Assembly: GCF_004353185.1 (NCBI RefSeq)
Contig: NZ_SMUS01000022.1
Span: 1 to 64,000, forward strand
DNA from: Clostridium cuniculi
GTDB taxonomy: Bacteria > Bacillota > Clostridia > Clostridiales > Clostridiaceae
Direction: 5' to 3'
Length of the DNA stretch: 64,000 nucleotides
Below the pieces are notes generated by a model. It was not told the origin of the DNA and made no database searches. It worked only from the letters and a program-made list of their open reading frames with translations. Both the position numbers and the translations under genes were made by a program. Shown here in pieces: positions 27,360 to 36,403 of this stretch. How positions within the stretch are numbered: position 1 is the first letter of the stretch; the number at the start of each line of letters is the position of its first letter.

Positions 27360-28088
27360 ATGTCAAGAAGAGCAGCATTTTTTGATATAGATGGAACAAT
27401 ATATAGAGAAGGACTTATTACTGAAGTATTTAAAAAAATAATTAAATATGATTTAGTTGATGAAAATAAGTGGTTTAAAGAAGTAAAGCCTGCTTATATT
27501 AATTGGGATAAAAGACAAGGTGATTATGATACTTATCTTTTAAAAATGGTTGATGTATATATAGAAGCTATTAAAGGATTAGATAAATATCATATAGATT
27601 ATATTGCTAAAAAAGTTATTGAACAAAAAGGAGACAGAGTTTATACATTCTCAAGAGAAAGAATTAAATGGCATAAAGAAAATGGAGATATTGTTATTGC
27701 TATTTCAGGTTCTCCTATAGAACTAGTTAGAGAAATGTCTTTAAAATATCATATGGATGACTATAGAGGAACAATATATGAATTAGATAAAGATAATAAA
27801 TATAATGGATATATTACTCCTATGTGGGACTCTGAAAGTAAAAAGAAGGCTATTAAAGAATTATGCGAAAAGTATGACATTGACTTAAGTAAAAGCTATG
27901 CTTATGGTGATACTGCTGGTGATTTTACAATGTTCAAGTCTGTTGGAATACCTTATGCTATGAATCCAACAAGAGAACTTATAACAAAAATTATGGATGA
28001 TGAAGAGTTAAAAAAGAAAATTAATATTATTGTTGAAAGAAAAGATGTAACTTATCAACTGGATGTAAACTGTCTAAATCTTTTATAA
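27360..28088 (+). CDS. HAD-IB family phosphatase
   Basis: A 242-aa haloacid-dehalogenase-fold hydrolase. The nucleophile motif is FFDIDGTIY (residues 7-15), motif II is VIAISGSP near 120, and motif III with Mg2+ ligands is YGDTAGDFTMF near 182. The IB-type cap places it near phosphoserine phosphatase-like and similar enzymes; the substrate is not identifiable. GGAGG precedes the ATG. Monocistronic, divergent from the thi operon, with a terminator after it. Confidence 0.85.
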   Translation: MSRRAAFFDIDGTIYREGLITEVFKKIIKYDLVDENKWFKEVKPAYINWDKRQGDYDTYLLKMVDVYIEAIKGLDKYHIDYIAKKVIEQKGDRVYTFSRERIKWHKENGDIVIAISGSPIELVREMSLKYHMDDYRGTIYELDKDNKYNGYITPMWDSESKKKAIKELCEKYDIDLSKSYAYGDTAGDFTMFKSVGIPYAMNPTRELITKIMDDEELKKKINIIVERKDVTYQLDVNCLNLL

Positions 28089-28106
28089 AATTAATAATTA
28101 AATTTA

Positions 28107-28134
28107 ATTAGGAACTCAATAACGAGTTCCTAAA
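28107..28134 (+). terminator. Hairpin terminator after the HAD gene
   Basis: TTAGGAACTC-AATAAC-GAGTTCCTAA, a 10-bp perfect stem with A/T-rich flanks. It could serve the HAD gene and the convergent membrane-protein gene. Confidence 0.6.
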
Positions 28135-28170
28135 AATATATTCTATTTAGTTTTATATGTAAACTTTATT

Positions 28171-29130
28171 TTATCTTTTTATTAAAACATTATCTAACAT
28201 ACTAATCTGCATTTCCCTTAACTTCATAAAATAATTAATTACTAAACTAGCTATCACTAGTATAATAAATGTAAATTTGAAGTTAGTTAATAGCATATAA
28301 ATTAATAATAGCCATATAATTTGTGACATTTCTTTTGATTTAAATTTTAATGATAATCCTTTAATAACAAAAGAAAGTGAATCTTTTAATATAAAGTATA
28401 TAATCACTACTCTTATTGCCATTACAACAGTTTTAAAATATACAAAATTAAATTCAAAGCCTGTAGCATTTAATACTTCATATAAAATTAAATATACAAT
28501 ACCAAATATATAAGTTTTCTTACTGCAACATATATAATCCCCATACTTTTTAAAGTTACTAATAATCATATACTTTTCATTAGTATTTTCATTTAATATA
28601 TTGAGCTTTTTACCGATAAATAAAGCTCCTATATAAGCTACCAATATTGTACTTATAGGAATTGTAGCAACAAATATACTAAATACAATGGCCATATACT
28701 CTTCATTTAAAGGAAATAAAACTCTATAACTATCAAACTCTTTCATAAAGCTATAGCCTGTTAACTTTGAAAAGTATATATCAATTAATACCATAACAAA
28801 GCATCCTAAAATTGATGAGTAAAAAAAATCATCAAATATAGTTCCTTTTTTTCTTATGAAATATCCACATATTAATCCCATTATTATTCCTTGACTCATC
28901 CATATTGCAGATGCTATATCTCCTACTGCTAATGTTACAATAAGCAATGAAGTTATAGACGATAATAAAGTATATTTACTTCCTAACCTCATATATGTTA
29001 AACAAATAAAAAGTGGAACAATCATATCAAGATATAATGTATATGCTATCCCCGTATAAATTGCCATCATGCTAGTTACAACAAACAAAGCAGATAACAT
29101 TGCTGCTTCTGTTAATTTTCTTGCGTTCAC
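28171..29130 (-). CDS. YybS/DUF2232-like multi-pass membrane protein
   Basis: A protein of about 319 aa with eight or more hydrophobic segments. The N-terminal part (ARKLTEAAMLSALFVVTSMM, MSQGIIMGLICGYFIRKKG) resembles S-component-like folds and the YybS/DUF2232 family of Firmicutes, which have no firm biochemical role. I start at the GTG at 29130, because GGTGG lies 6 bases upstream and the longer frame starts inside that site. Monocistronic. Family call is moderate; membrane location is clear. Confidence 0.6.
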   Translation of the reverse strand: MNARKLTEAAMLSALFVVTSMMAIYTGIAYTLYLDMIVPLFICLTYMRLGSKYTLLSSITSLLIVTLAVGDIASAIWMSQGIIMGLICGYFIRKKGTIFDDFFYSSILGCFVMVLIDIYFSKLTGYSFMKEFDSYRVLFPLNEEYMAIVFSIFVATIPISTILVAYIGALFIGKKLNILNENTNEKYMIISNFKKYGDYICCSKKTYIFGIVYLILYEVLNATGFEFNFVYFKTVVMAIRVVIIYFILKDSLSFVIKGLSLKFKSKEMSQIIWLLLIYMLLTNFKFTFIILVIASLVINYFMKLREMQISMLDNVLIKR

Positions 29131-29251
29131 TTTAATCCACCACACTTATCTTTTTTAAAATAACTCTCTAAAATTTTAAAAAGTTATTTTATTTCTTAAG
29201 TTCTTTAATCAATTATACTCCTTTATTTTAAAGTTAAAAGTAAAATTTATT

Positions 29252-29368
29252 TTAATTTTCTTTTATTAAAGCCTTTTCTTTATAATAATTATTTAATCCT
29301 TCAAATGTTGGATTAATACCTAATTTAAAACATTCTTCTACATAAGCTTTTAAAACATAAATACTCAT
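29252..29368 (-). CDS. Small 38-aa ORF, unannotated hypothetical
   Basis: The ATG at 29368 follows GAGGTG by 8 bases and opens a 38-codon frame: MSIYVLKAYVEECFKLGINP, then TFEGLNNYYKEKALIKEN. The peptide is amphipathic and charged, with no transmembrane segment. It sits in the otherwise empty gap between the membrane protein and the exonuclease gene. Good ribosome binding site and sensible composition support a real gene. Function unknown. Confidence 0.5.
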   Translation of the reverse strand: MSIYVLKAYVEECFKLGINPTFEGLNNYYKEKALIKEN

Positions 29369-29487
29369 TTATTTAACACCTCTTTTTAAGACTTTTTTAT
29401 TGATTTATGTTTTAATATATGTAATAAGAGTTATGTAAATTACTAAAAATAATAAAAAAATAAAAAAATTTAATTTGTAGGTGAAAA

Positions 29488-30237
29488 ATGAACTATATAA
29501 TTTTTGATTTAGAATACAATCAGCAGCATCCTGATGATATTAATCCATCAGAGCCTAAACCGCCATTATTATTTGAGATAATTCAAATTGGAGCAATAAA
29601 AATGTCTAAAGAGTTAAAACCAACTTCTGTATTTAATTCTTTAGTTAAACCTAATATACACTTAAAACTTCATCCTTATGTAGAAAACTTAACTAAAATT
29701 AATATGGATGATTTAAATAAATCCCCAAACTTTAAATCTGTTTATACTGAATTTATTAATTTTATTGGCAAAGAAGAAAATATTCTTGTTGTATGGGGTA
29801 ATTCTGATATAAAAGAATTAATTAAAAATATAGAATTTTATAATCTTGATTCCTCTAAAATTTCAAATAAATATATAGATATTCAAAGTTATGCTAGCAA
29901 ATTATTTAAGCTTCCTAAAGGACAAAAAATAAGTTTAAAAAATGCTGTAGAAGCTCTTAATATTCCTGTTGAAGGTGACTTTCATGATGCATTTTTCGAT
30001 GCCCACTATACTGCTGAAGTTTTTAAATCTATTTATACAAAAAAACTTTCTCCAAGTACATTTATTAAAAGCACCGAAAAGAGACCTAAAGTAAAAAAAG
30101 AAAAGCTTGATTCTCACGCTTTAATAAAAGAATTTGAAAAGATTTATAATCGCAAAATGTCTAAAGAAGAAGTTGAAATCATTAGATTAGCATATTTTAT
30201 GGGTAAAACTAAACAATTTATTTTAAAAGATGAATAA
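29488..30237 (+). CDS. DnaQ-like (DEDDh) 3'-5' exonuclease domain protein
   Basis: A 249-aa protein beginning MNYIIFDLEYNQQ, with the exonuclease metal ligands D7 and E9, D107 in WGNSDIKEL, then H166 and D171 in FHDAFFDAHYTAEVF. That is the full DEDDh set. The C-terminal about 60 residues are Lys-rich and may bind nucleic acid. Similar stand-alone clostridial proteins are annotated only as exonuclease-domain proteins. AGGTG precedes the ATG. The NERD-like membrane gene follows at 45 bases and may be co-transcribed. Confidence 0.85.
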   Translation: MNYIIFDLEYNQQHPDDINPSEPKPPLLFEIIQIGAIKMSKELKPTSVFNSLVKPNIHLKLHPYVENLTKINMDDLNKSPNFKSVYTEFINFIGKEENILVVWGNSDIKELIKNIEFYNLDSSKISNKYIDIQSYASKLFKLPKGQKISLKNAVEALNIPVEGDFHDAFFDAHYTAEVFKSIYTKKLSPSTFIKSTEKRPKVKKEKLDSHALIKEFEKIYNRKMSKEEVEIIRLAYFMGKTKQFILKDE

Positions 30238-30282
30238 TTTTCCAAAGAATTAGGTAACCTAATACTAAAGGAGGCTATCTCA

Positions 30283-31206
30283 ATGTTGCTTGTTTTAGTA
30301 AATATTATTTGGCTAATTATAAAATTAATATTTTATATGCTATTTTTTTTAATTAAAGCAATACTTAAAATATTTATTTTTATTTTTAAAAAGCCATTTT
30401 TAAGATTTCCATTCTTAATTATTAGTATTGGTTACTTACTTCATATTAACTTTAATATATTAGCAACTATATATTTTATTTATTTAATGCATTTATCTGC
30501 AATAAAATTTAACATTTATAATAAAATTTATACTGATTTAAATTATATTTATAACAAAATACGTAATTCTTATAAAGTTTCAAGTTGTTTAAAATCATTA
30601 AAAAATGATGGTATTATATTAAATAACATATATTTAGAAAGTAACGATGATGATTCTTGCTCTATAGATGAGCTTGTAATTACTAATGGTGGTATTTTTG
30701 CCATTAAAACATTAAATTATGCTTATGATGATTATACTGAATTTAATATTCCTAAGGTACTATCCTTAAATAATAGTAAATACAAAGATGACACAGTAGT
30801 AGATCTTAGTTTGATAAATTCTATATCTGAAGAATGTTTGAAATGTTATACTATTTTGCAAGACATCTTATCTTGTGATATACCAATAACTAACATTATT
30901 GCTATTCCACAAGAAAACTGTGTTGTAAAAGAAGATTATTCATTAGAAACTCCAATTGTAACCGCTAAGGATTTACCTTATTATATAAAAAATAAAATAA
31001 ATAAAAATGTTAATTATTCACCATTATTAATAAAAGAAAGTTTATTAGAAAATAAACTTTGGACTTTTGATATAGTTATTTCAAGGCTTCAAAACTTTCT
31101 TAAGCATAGTAAAATTATTATATTGTTTTTTACTATATTTCTAGGTATATATTATGTCTATATAACTTTTATATCTTATATATTTTTTAAACTAATTACA
31201 TTATAG
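30283..31206 (+). CDS. Membrane protein with degenerate NERD-like domain
   Basis: A 307-aa protein with two or three hydrophobic segments in residues 1-75, a soluble middle, and a C-terminal hydrophobic segment around 282-303. Residues 105-145 read NDGIILNNIYL...SIDELVITNGGIFAIKTLNY, which fits the nuclease-related NERD domain. The usual E-x-K catalytic pair is replaced by K-T, so nuclease activity is doubtful. AGGAGG precedes the ATG. It follows the DnaQ-like gene and ends at a strong terminator. The family call is moderate. Confidence 0.6.
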   Translation: MLLVLVNIIWLIIKLIFYMLFFLIKAILKIFIFIFKKPFLRFPFLIISIGYLLHINFNILATIYFIYLMHLSAIKFNIYNKIYTDLNYIYNKIRNSYKVSSCLKSLKNDGIILNNIYLESNDDDSCSIDELVITNGGIFAIKTLNYAYDDYTEFNIPKVLSLNNSKYKDDTVVDLSLINSISEECLKCYTILQDILSCDIPITNIIAIPQENCVVKEDYSLETPIVTAKDLPYYIKNKINKNVNYSPLLIKESLLENKLWTFDIVISRLQNFLKHSKIIILFFTIFLGIYYVYITFISYIFFKLITL

Positions 31207-31212
31207 AATATA

Positions 31213-31268
31213 AAAAAAAGTAACTAACTTTTTATCATTAAAGATATCTAAGTTAGTTACTTTTGTTT
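31213..31268 (+). terminator. Bidirectional terminator
   Basis: AAAAGTAACTAACTT and AAGTTAGTTACTTTT form a 15-bp perfect stem. It is followed by TTTTGTTTT on the plus strand and flanked by an A run, so it can serve both the NERD-like gene and the convergent 50-aa ORF. Confidence 0.85.
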
Positions 31269-31278
31269 TATAGTTAAG

Positions 31279-31431
31279 TTATCCTAGCATTTCATATTTA
31301 TCCATATTAGTTTGTTTTACAATTTTATTATAAACAACCTTTATATCATCTGCATTGTTATCAAAAGCTAATGCTTCTACTAATGCATCTAAAATAATAA
31401 TTACTTCTTTCTCATCTAACTTTATATCCAT
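31279..31431 (-). CDS. Small 50-aa acidic ORF upstream-coded next to pepF
   Basis: The ATG at 31431 follows GGAGG by 8 bases. The 50-aa product is MDIKLDEKEVIIILDALVEA, continuing LAFDNNADDIKVVYNKIVKQ and ending TNMDKYEMLG. It is helical and acidic, without a signal or membrane segment. It is 23 bases downstream of pepF on the same strand and ends at a terminator, so it is probably the last gene of the pepF unit. Family unknown to me. Confidence 0.65.
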   Translation of the reverse strand: MDIKLDEKEVIIILDALVEALAFDNNADDIKVVYNKIVKQTNMDKYEMLG

Positions 31432-31454
31432 AAATTTTCCTCCATACCTTAATA

Positions 31455-33227
31455 TTATTTACTAAGTTCAATAAATTTCTCTATATCTTCTTCTATAGTT
31501 TTTAATGAATTTCTCCAAAATTCTTTGTTATGAATATCTATACCAACTTCTTTTGTTATATCTGCAATTTTATTTTTTCCTGTAATTGATAAAAGTCTTT
31601 CATATTCACTTGTAAAACTTTCACCCTTCTTTAAATACTCAGCATATAATCCCTTTGCAAATAATAATCCAAATGCATAAGGGAAATTATAATAATTATA
31701 ATCTGCATCATAATAATGTGGCTTCCATGCCCACATATAAGGATGTAGATATTCTGGATCTAAACCATCACCATAAGCTTCTCTTTGTGCTTCTAACATT
31801 AATTCTTTTATTTGACTAACTGTTAATGCACTTTCTTTTCTTGCTTCGAAAACTGACTTTTCGAATAAAAATCTTGAATAAATATCTACTATTACTTGTG
31901 TACAATCACAGATTTCAGCTTCTAATATAGCTAAAGCTTCATCTTTATTGGCTTCCTTAATTGCTGCTTTTTTTATTATAGTTTCACAGAATGTAGAGGC
32001 TGTCTCAGCTATAGGCATTGGATACTCTGAATTAAGTATTGCTTCATTTTTTAAGCATTCTCCATGGAATCCATGTCCAAGTTCATGTGCCATAGTAACT
32101 ACATCACCAAAGCTACCACCATAATTTAGCAATATTCTACTTTCTCCTATAAAGTGAAGTCCAGCACAAAATGCTCCTCCAACTTTCCCCTCTCTAGGTT
32201 CTACATCTATCCAATTGTTATCTATAGCCTTTTGGGCAAAATCTCCTAAATTATCACTAAATGTTCTAAAGTTTTTAACTACAAATTTTGCTCCTTCATC
32301 ATATGTAAATTTCATATCAGCATTTGATATTGGAGCATATAAATCATAAAAAGGTAATCCATTTTTATGTCCTAACATTTCTGCTTTTCTTCTTAGATAC
32401 TTTCTAAAAACAGGTAAGCTTTCTTTCATAGCATCTAACATTGCATTTAATGATTCTTCATCCATTCTTGAATCTAATAAAGTTTTTTCTAAAGGTGACT
32501 TATACCCTCTAAAGTCACAAACTGTTAATACTTCTCCCTTTATTCCATTAAGAGCAGCTGCAACTCCCTCTTCTATCTTCTTATAAGATGCTATTTCTGC
32601 TTCATAAGCTCTTTTTCTTACTTCCTCTGATTTATCCTCTGCCATATTTAATACTACTGTTAATGGATACTCTTTTACTTCATCATTTTCTTTAATTTCA
32701 ACCATAAGTGATGATATTAAATTATCCTTAAGCTTACTCCATGCATTAGAGCCTGTATTTTTCATATTTGCAATAATGCTTTCTTCTTTATCACTTAATA
32801 AATACTTGCTTTGTTCCACAATACTTTTTAATACATATTCATGTGCTTTAAGTAACTCTGATTTTTCAATTATATGTTCAATATTATCAATAGTACTTAT
32901 ATACCTTTCTACTTTAGTTGAAGCCTCAACCATATAAGTTAACTTTTTTTCAAATATATCAGAATATCTTAATGCTTCTGTATCTTTTGTATTAACACTA
33001 ATACTTAACTCTATAAAGGCACCTATTTTACTAATTAATTCAGTTAACTTTGAATATCTCTTTATATACTCTTCCAACTTTACTAATATATCATTATTAT
33101 CTTTTACGATCTCATTAGCCCATTCATTAACTTCGTTAATTTTATTTGTAAGTTTATCCATATCAATTTTAAATTCTTGACTTTCAAATGATGGATATAA
33201 CTCTTTCAAACTCCAATTCAAACTCAT
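31455..33227 (-). CDS. pepF: Oligoendopeptidase F
   Basis: A 590-aa M3-family zinc metallopeptidase of full length. The active-site motif HELGH is at residues 381-385, preceded by GDVVTMA and followed by the downstream glutamate region IAETASTFCETI. It degrades oligopeptides of roughly 7-17 residues in the cytosol. AGGAGG precedes the ATG. The small 50-aa ORF follows it. Confidence 0.95.
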   Translation of the reverse strand: MSLNWSLKELYPSFESQEFKIDMDKLTNKINEVNEWANEIVKDNNDILVKLEEYIKRYSKLTELISKIGAFIELSISVNTKDTEALRYSDIFEKKLTYMVEASTKVERYISTIDNIEHIIEKSELLKAHEYVLKSIVEQSKYLLSDKEESIIANMKNTGSNAWSKLKDNLISSLMVEIKENDEVKEYPLTVVLNMAEDKSEEVRKRAYEAEIASYKKIEEGVAAALNGIKGEVLTVCDFRGYKSPLEKTLLDSRMDEESLNAMLDAMKESLPVFRKYLRRKAEMLGHKNGLPFYDLYAPISNADMKFTYDEGAKFVVKNFRTFSDNLGDFAQKAIDNNWIDVEPREGKVGGAFCAGLHFIGESRILLNYGGSFGDVVTMAHELGHGFHGECLKNEAILNSEYPMPIAETASTFCETIIKKAAIKEANKDEALAILEAEICDCTQVIVDIYSRFLFEKSVFEARKESALTVSQIKELMLEAQREAYGDGLDPEYLHPYMWAWKPHYYDADYNYYNFPYAFGLLFAKGLYAEYLKKGESFTSEYERLLSITGKNKIADITKEVGIDIHNKEFWRNSLKTIEEDIEKFIELSK

Positions 33228-33306
33228 TTATGATCCTCCTCTTATTTTTACAAATTCTTATTATAATTATATACTGTTGTTGAAAATAATTCCAACAAAC
33301 ATATAA

Positions 33307-33350
33307 AAAAAAGTAAAATAAATTGCAAAATTCACAATTTATTTCACTTT
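33307..33350 (-). terminator. Terminator of the DUF2238-like membrane protein gene
   Basis: On the minus strand AAGTGAAATAAATTG pairs with CAATTTATTTTACTT and is followed by TTTTTT, just after the stop codon. Confidence 0.8.
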
Positions 33351-33360
33351 TGTTAAATTT

Positions 33361-34071
33361 CTATTTTCTAACTCTAACTTGAAGTTTTTCTATCCAACCT
33401 TTATTATACTTCAATGAAATATAACCTATTATACTTATAATTAATGCTCCAACTGCATCTACAAATAAATCTATCATAGTATCCGTTAAAGCAGCTCTTC
33501 CTATTAACTGTGTACCATTTTCTAAAGCAAACTTTTGCATGTTAAGACCTAACAAACCATCAAAAGTAAATTCATAAAATTCCCAAACAACTCCTAGAGT
33601 TACTGCAAAACAAAAGGAAAATAAGGCTACAAATAAAGGACTTAAATTCATAGGAACCTCTTCAGTCTTATTTAATAAAGTTACAATTGAAAAACCTAAT
33701 GCACCTATCATTGCTCCACTAAATGTATGTAAAATATTATCCCAATTTGAAACATTATAATAAAAACTCTTTACTTCACCTAAATATATTGCAGAATATA
33801 AGAATATAGTATATAAAATTAACATATTTGATGGTATTTCAATTCTTAACTTATGTTCTAACATTCCTGGTAGTAACATTGCAACTACCCCTAAAATACA
33901 TTGCGACAGCATTAAAGCATAATCACTTTTTATACGAATAAATGGCTGGTTAGGATCTGCAACTGTTGGTGCCTTATTAATTGCAAAAACTAAAAATACA
34001 ATTGTAGAAACTAATGTTATTATAACAAAATAACTTAAAATTTTCTGCCAATTAATTTTACTTTTCTTCAT
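33361..34071 (-). CDS. DUF2238/YjdF-like integral membrane protein
   Basis: A protein of about 236 aa with six hydrophobic segments. Conserved-looking polar motifs lie in or near membranes: NWDNILHTFSGAMIGALGF, VVWEFYEFTFDG and TDTMIDLFVDAVGA. The WD--LH---G and E-YE--D patterns resemble the YjdF/DUF2238 family, whose function is unknown. I start at the ATG at 34071, 8 bases after AAGGAG; the longer frame starts inside that site. Monocistronic. Confidence 0.65.
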   Translation of the reverse strand: MKKSKINWQKILSYFVIITLVSTIVFLVFAINKAPTVADPNQPFIRIKSDYALMLSQCILGVVAMLLPGMLEHKLRIEIPSNMLILYTIFLYSAIYLGEVKSFYYNVSNWDNILHTFSGAMIGALGFSIVTLLNKTEEVPMNLSPLFVALFSFCFAVTLGVVWEFYEFTFDGLLGLNMQKFALENGTQLIGRAALTDTMIDLFVDAVGALIISIIGYISLKYNKGWIEKLQVRVRK

Positions 34072-34269
34072 ATGCTTTCTCTCCTTCATTTAAAATTTAT
34101 AAATATTAATTTGTATTAGTTCGAATTATAATTCTATAATAAATATGAGTAAAAGTAAAATATTATGTGAATTTTATCTATATTTTATATATATTTGCTT
34201 ATTTTTTTGCTTTTTATATATTTACATCCAGAATATTTTATTATATTATTATTAATAACATAAGATAAT

Positions 34270-34626
34270 TAACAGGCATTGATGGAAAGAGTAATTTTAA
34301 TGATATCTTTAAGCGAGTAAGGGATGGTGTAAGCCTTATAAGATTAGTTTTAATGAAAAACGTTCCTGAGCTTCTAACCGAACAGTTGAGATTTTTTAAA
34401 GGAAACACCTTTTCCTTACGTCAAAGTTGTAAGTTCCATTTGCCAAATTAAAATTTGGAATCTCACTTATCTCACTTAGTAGACTTAGACGGGACCCTAC
34501 CGTTACAATGGGACAGTCTTAAATTTATATTTAAATTTAGCACTGATAAAGAGGCTTTATGCAAATTAGGTGGTACCGCGGAATTTACCTTTCGTCCTAT
34601 ATTTTTTAGGATGAAAGGTTTTTTTA
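34270..34626 (+). promoter_or_regulatory. T-box riboswitch of asnA (tRNA-Asn)
   Basis: The leader contains the canonical antiterminator block AGGTGGTACCGCGG (34568-34581). It is followed by a terminator whose stem ACCTTTCgTCCT / AGGATGAAAGGT (34587-34620) runs into seven T residues. Upstream, stem I shows AGCGAGTAAGGGATGGTGTAA and a likely specifier AAC at 34359-34361, which is an asparagine codon, matching asnA. Uncharged tRNA-Asn would stabilise antitermination. Precise stem I limits are approximate. Confidence 0.95.
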
Positions 34627-34648
34627 TATTATTTAGGGGGTTGTTTTT

Positions 34649-35674
34649 ATGACAAAAGAATTAAAATCTAAAGTTTTCATACCTGAAAACTACAAATCTA
34701 ACTTATCATTAATAGAAACAGAAATAGCAATAAAAAAAGTTAAAGACTTTTTTGAAACTAAACTTGCTGAAGCTTTAAACTTAACAAGAGTTTCTGCTCC
34801 ATTATTCCTTGAAAATAGCTCAGGTTTAAATGATAATTTAAATGGAGTCGAAAGGCCTGTAAGCTTTGACATGTTAGCAATTGAAGATAGTAATATAGAA
34901 ATTGTTCACTCATTAGCAAAATGGAAAAGATTCGCTCTTCATAGATATAAATTTGAAGCTGGATCTGGTTTATATACAGATATGAATGCAATTAGAAGAG
35001 ATGAAGAGTTAGATAATATACACTCTATCTATGTTGATCAATGGGATTGGGAAAAGGTAATTACTAAAGAAGATAGAAATATAGATACTTTAAAGGATAC
35101 AGTTAGAAAAATATTTTCTGTATTTAAATCAACAGAAGATTTTGTTTCTAGTGAATATCCATCTATTGAAAAGATTTTACCTGAAGATATTACCTTTGTT
35201 ACTTCACAAGAATTAGAAGATATGTATCCTTCTCTAACATCTAAAGAAAGAGAAAATGCTATTACTAAAGAGCATAAAGCTGTATTTATATTAGGCATTG
35301 GAGATGAGTTAAAATCTGGCGAAAAGCATGATGGAAGAAGCCCTGACTATGATGACTGGAAACTTAATGGAGATATTTTATTTTACGACCCATTATTAAA
35401 CTCTGCTATAGAACTTTCTTCTATGGGTATTAGAGTTGATAAAGCGGCCTTAGAATATCAACTACAGAAATCTGGATGTGAAGACAGACGTAATCTTCCA
35501 TTCCATAAAGCATTATTAGAAGAAAAACTTCCTTTAACTATGGGTGGTGGAATCGGTCAATCAAGAATATGTATGTTCTTTTTAAGAAAAGCTCACATAG
35601 GCGAAGTACAAGCTTCTATTTGGGATGAATATACTCATAAACAATGCGAAGCTGCAAATATTCAACTATTATAA
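34649..35674 (+). CDS. asnA: Aspartate-ammonia ligase (asparagine synthetase A)
   Basis: A 341-aa AsnA of normal length with class II aminoacyl-tRNA synthetase-like fold. Recognisable segments are [50 protein letters not shown], and at the end [24 protein letters not shown]. It makes asparagine from aspartate, ammonia and ATP. GGGGG precedes the ATG. The T-box upstream couples expression to asparagine starvation. Confidence 0.97.
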   Translation: MTKELKSKVFIPENYKSNLSLIETEIAIKKVKDFFETKLAEALNLTRVSAPLFLENSSGLNDNLNGVERPVSFDMLAIEDSNIEIVHSLAKWKRFALHRYKFEAGSGLYTDMNAIRRDEELDNIHSIYVDQWDWEKVITKEDRNIDTLKDTVRKIFSVFKSTEDFVSSEYPSIEKILPEDITFVTSQELEDMYPSLTSKERENAITKEHKAVFILGIGDELKSGEKHDGRSPDYDDWKLNGDILFYDPLLNSAIELSSMGIRVDKAALEYQLQKSGCEDRRNLPFHKALLEEKLPLTMGGGIGQSRICMFFLRKAHIGEVQASIWDEYTHKQCEAANIQLL

Positions 35675-35700
35675 AATCTATATAAATTTTTAATACTACA

Positions 35701-35736
35701 AACCACAATAATTATAATAAATTATTGTGGTTTTTT
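35701..35736 (+). terminator. Terminator of asnA
   Basis: AACCACAATAAT...ATTATTGTGGTT followed by TTTT, 26 bases after the asnA stop. Confidence 0.85.
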
Positions 35737-35800
35737 GTTTATTAATTATATTTTAAGCAAGCTTCACCATATACACCTAAAAAAATATTCTAAGAAAATA

Positions 35801-35829
35801 TTGACATTTTTTATTTGAAATTGTAAAAT
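35801..35829 (+). promoter_or_regulatory. Promoter of the speD leader-speDE operon
   Basis: TTGACA (35801-35806), a 17-base spacer and TAAAAT (35824-35829). The next hairpin and the leader ORF lie within the inferred 5' leader of about 145 bases. Confidence 0.7.
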
Positions 35830-35839
35830 TACTCTTGTA

Positions 35840-35874
35840 TTAGTAATAGTTAACTATAAATTTAGTATTACTAA
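35840..35874 (+). promoter_or_regulatory. Hairpin in the speD 5' leader
   Basis: TTAGTAATA pairs perfectly with TATTACTAA across a 17-base loop, located between the promoter and the leader ORF. No T run follows, so it is probably a regulatory or stabilising structure rather than a terminator. Confidence 0.45.
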
Positions 35875-35904
35875 ACTTTTCGAATATTTTTTATAGGAGG
35901 TTTT

Positions 35905-35955
35905 ATGAACACCGCATTTTTATTAAGAAAATACTTATCCGTTGGATGGATGTAA
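35905..35955 (+). CDS. 16-aa leader peptide upstream of speD
   Basis: The ATG at 35905 is 4 bases after a perfect AGGAGG and opens a 16-codon frame encoding MNTAFLLRKYLSVGWM, with TAA at 35953-35955. It ends 24 bases before the speD start codon. The short length, excellent ribosome binding site and position in the leader of a polyamine operon suggest a translated regulatory peptide, analogous in logic to other leader peptides. A regulatory role is inference; that it can be translated is directly supported. Confidence 0.6.
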   Translation: MNTAFLLRKYLSVGWM

Positions 35956-35979
35956 ATCAAATTATTGGAGGTTTTTATT

Positions 35980-36399
35980 ATGAATATTGAACAATTAGGA
36001 AGACACATTTTAGTGGAGTATTACAACTGTGACAAAGAATTATTAAAGGATCATGAGGCTATTGAAAAACATATGAATCAAGCTGCTTTAGAAGCAAACG
36101 CAACTATAGTAACTAGCTGTTTTCATAAATTCAATCCTTGGGGAGTAAGTGGTGCAGTTATAATACAAGAATCACATCTTACAATACACACATGGCCAGA
36201 ATATGGTTATGCATCAGTAGATTTATTTACCTGTAGTGATAGCGTCAATCCTTGGAAAGGATTTAAATACCTTGAAAAGGCATTAAGTGCAGATAGAAGT
36301 GAATCTACAGAAGTTTCTAGAGGGCTAGTTGATAAAATTAGAACCTTTGGCAATGGTGAATATAATAATTTAACAATAACTCATAAGATGGAGGTTTAA
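35980..36399 (+). CDS. speD: S-adenosylmethionine decarboxylase proenzyme
   Basis: A 139-aa bacterial class 1B AdoMetDC. The self-processing site is QESHLTIHTWPEYGYASVD, with Ser65 after Glu64 predicted to become the pyruvoyl group, His70, and Cys85 in DLFTC as the proton donor. It decarboxylates SAM to supply aminopropyl groups. The start is the ATG at 35980, 8 bases after GGAGG; a longer TTG frame begins in that site. Five bases separate it from speE. Confidence 0.96.
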   Translation: MNIEQLGRHILVEYYNCDKELLKDHEAIEKHMNQAALEANATIVTSCFHKFNPWGVSGAVIIQESHLTIHTWPEYGYASVDLFTCSDSVNPWKGFKYLEKALSADRSESTEVSRGLVDKIRTFGNGEYNNLTITHKMEV

Positions 36400-36403
36400 A
36401 GAG

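Noticed and set aside
34455..34652. A 65-codon plus-strand frame just before asnA
   Set aside because: It lies inside the T-box leader, covering the antiterminator and terminator, and has no ribosome binding site. The RNA structure explains the sequence.
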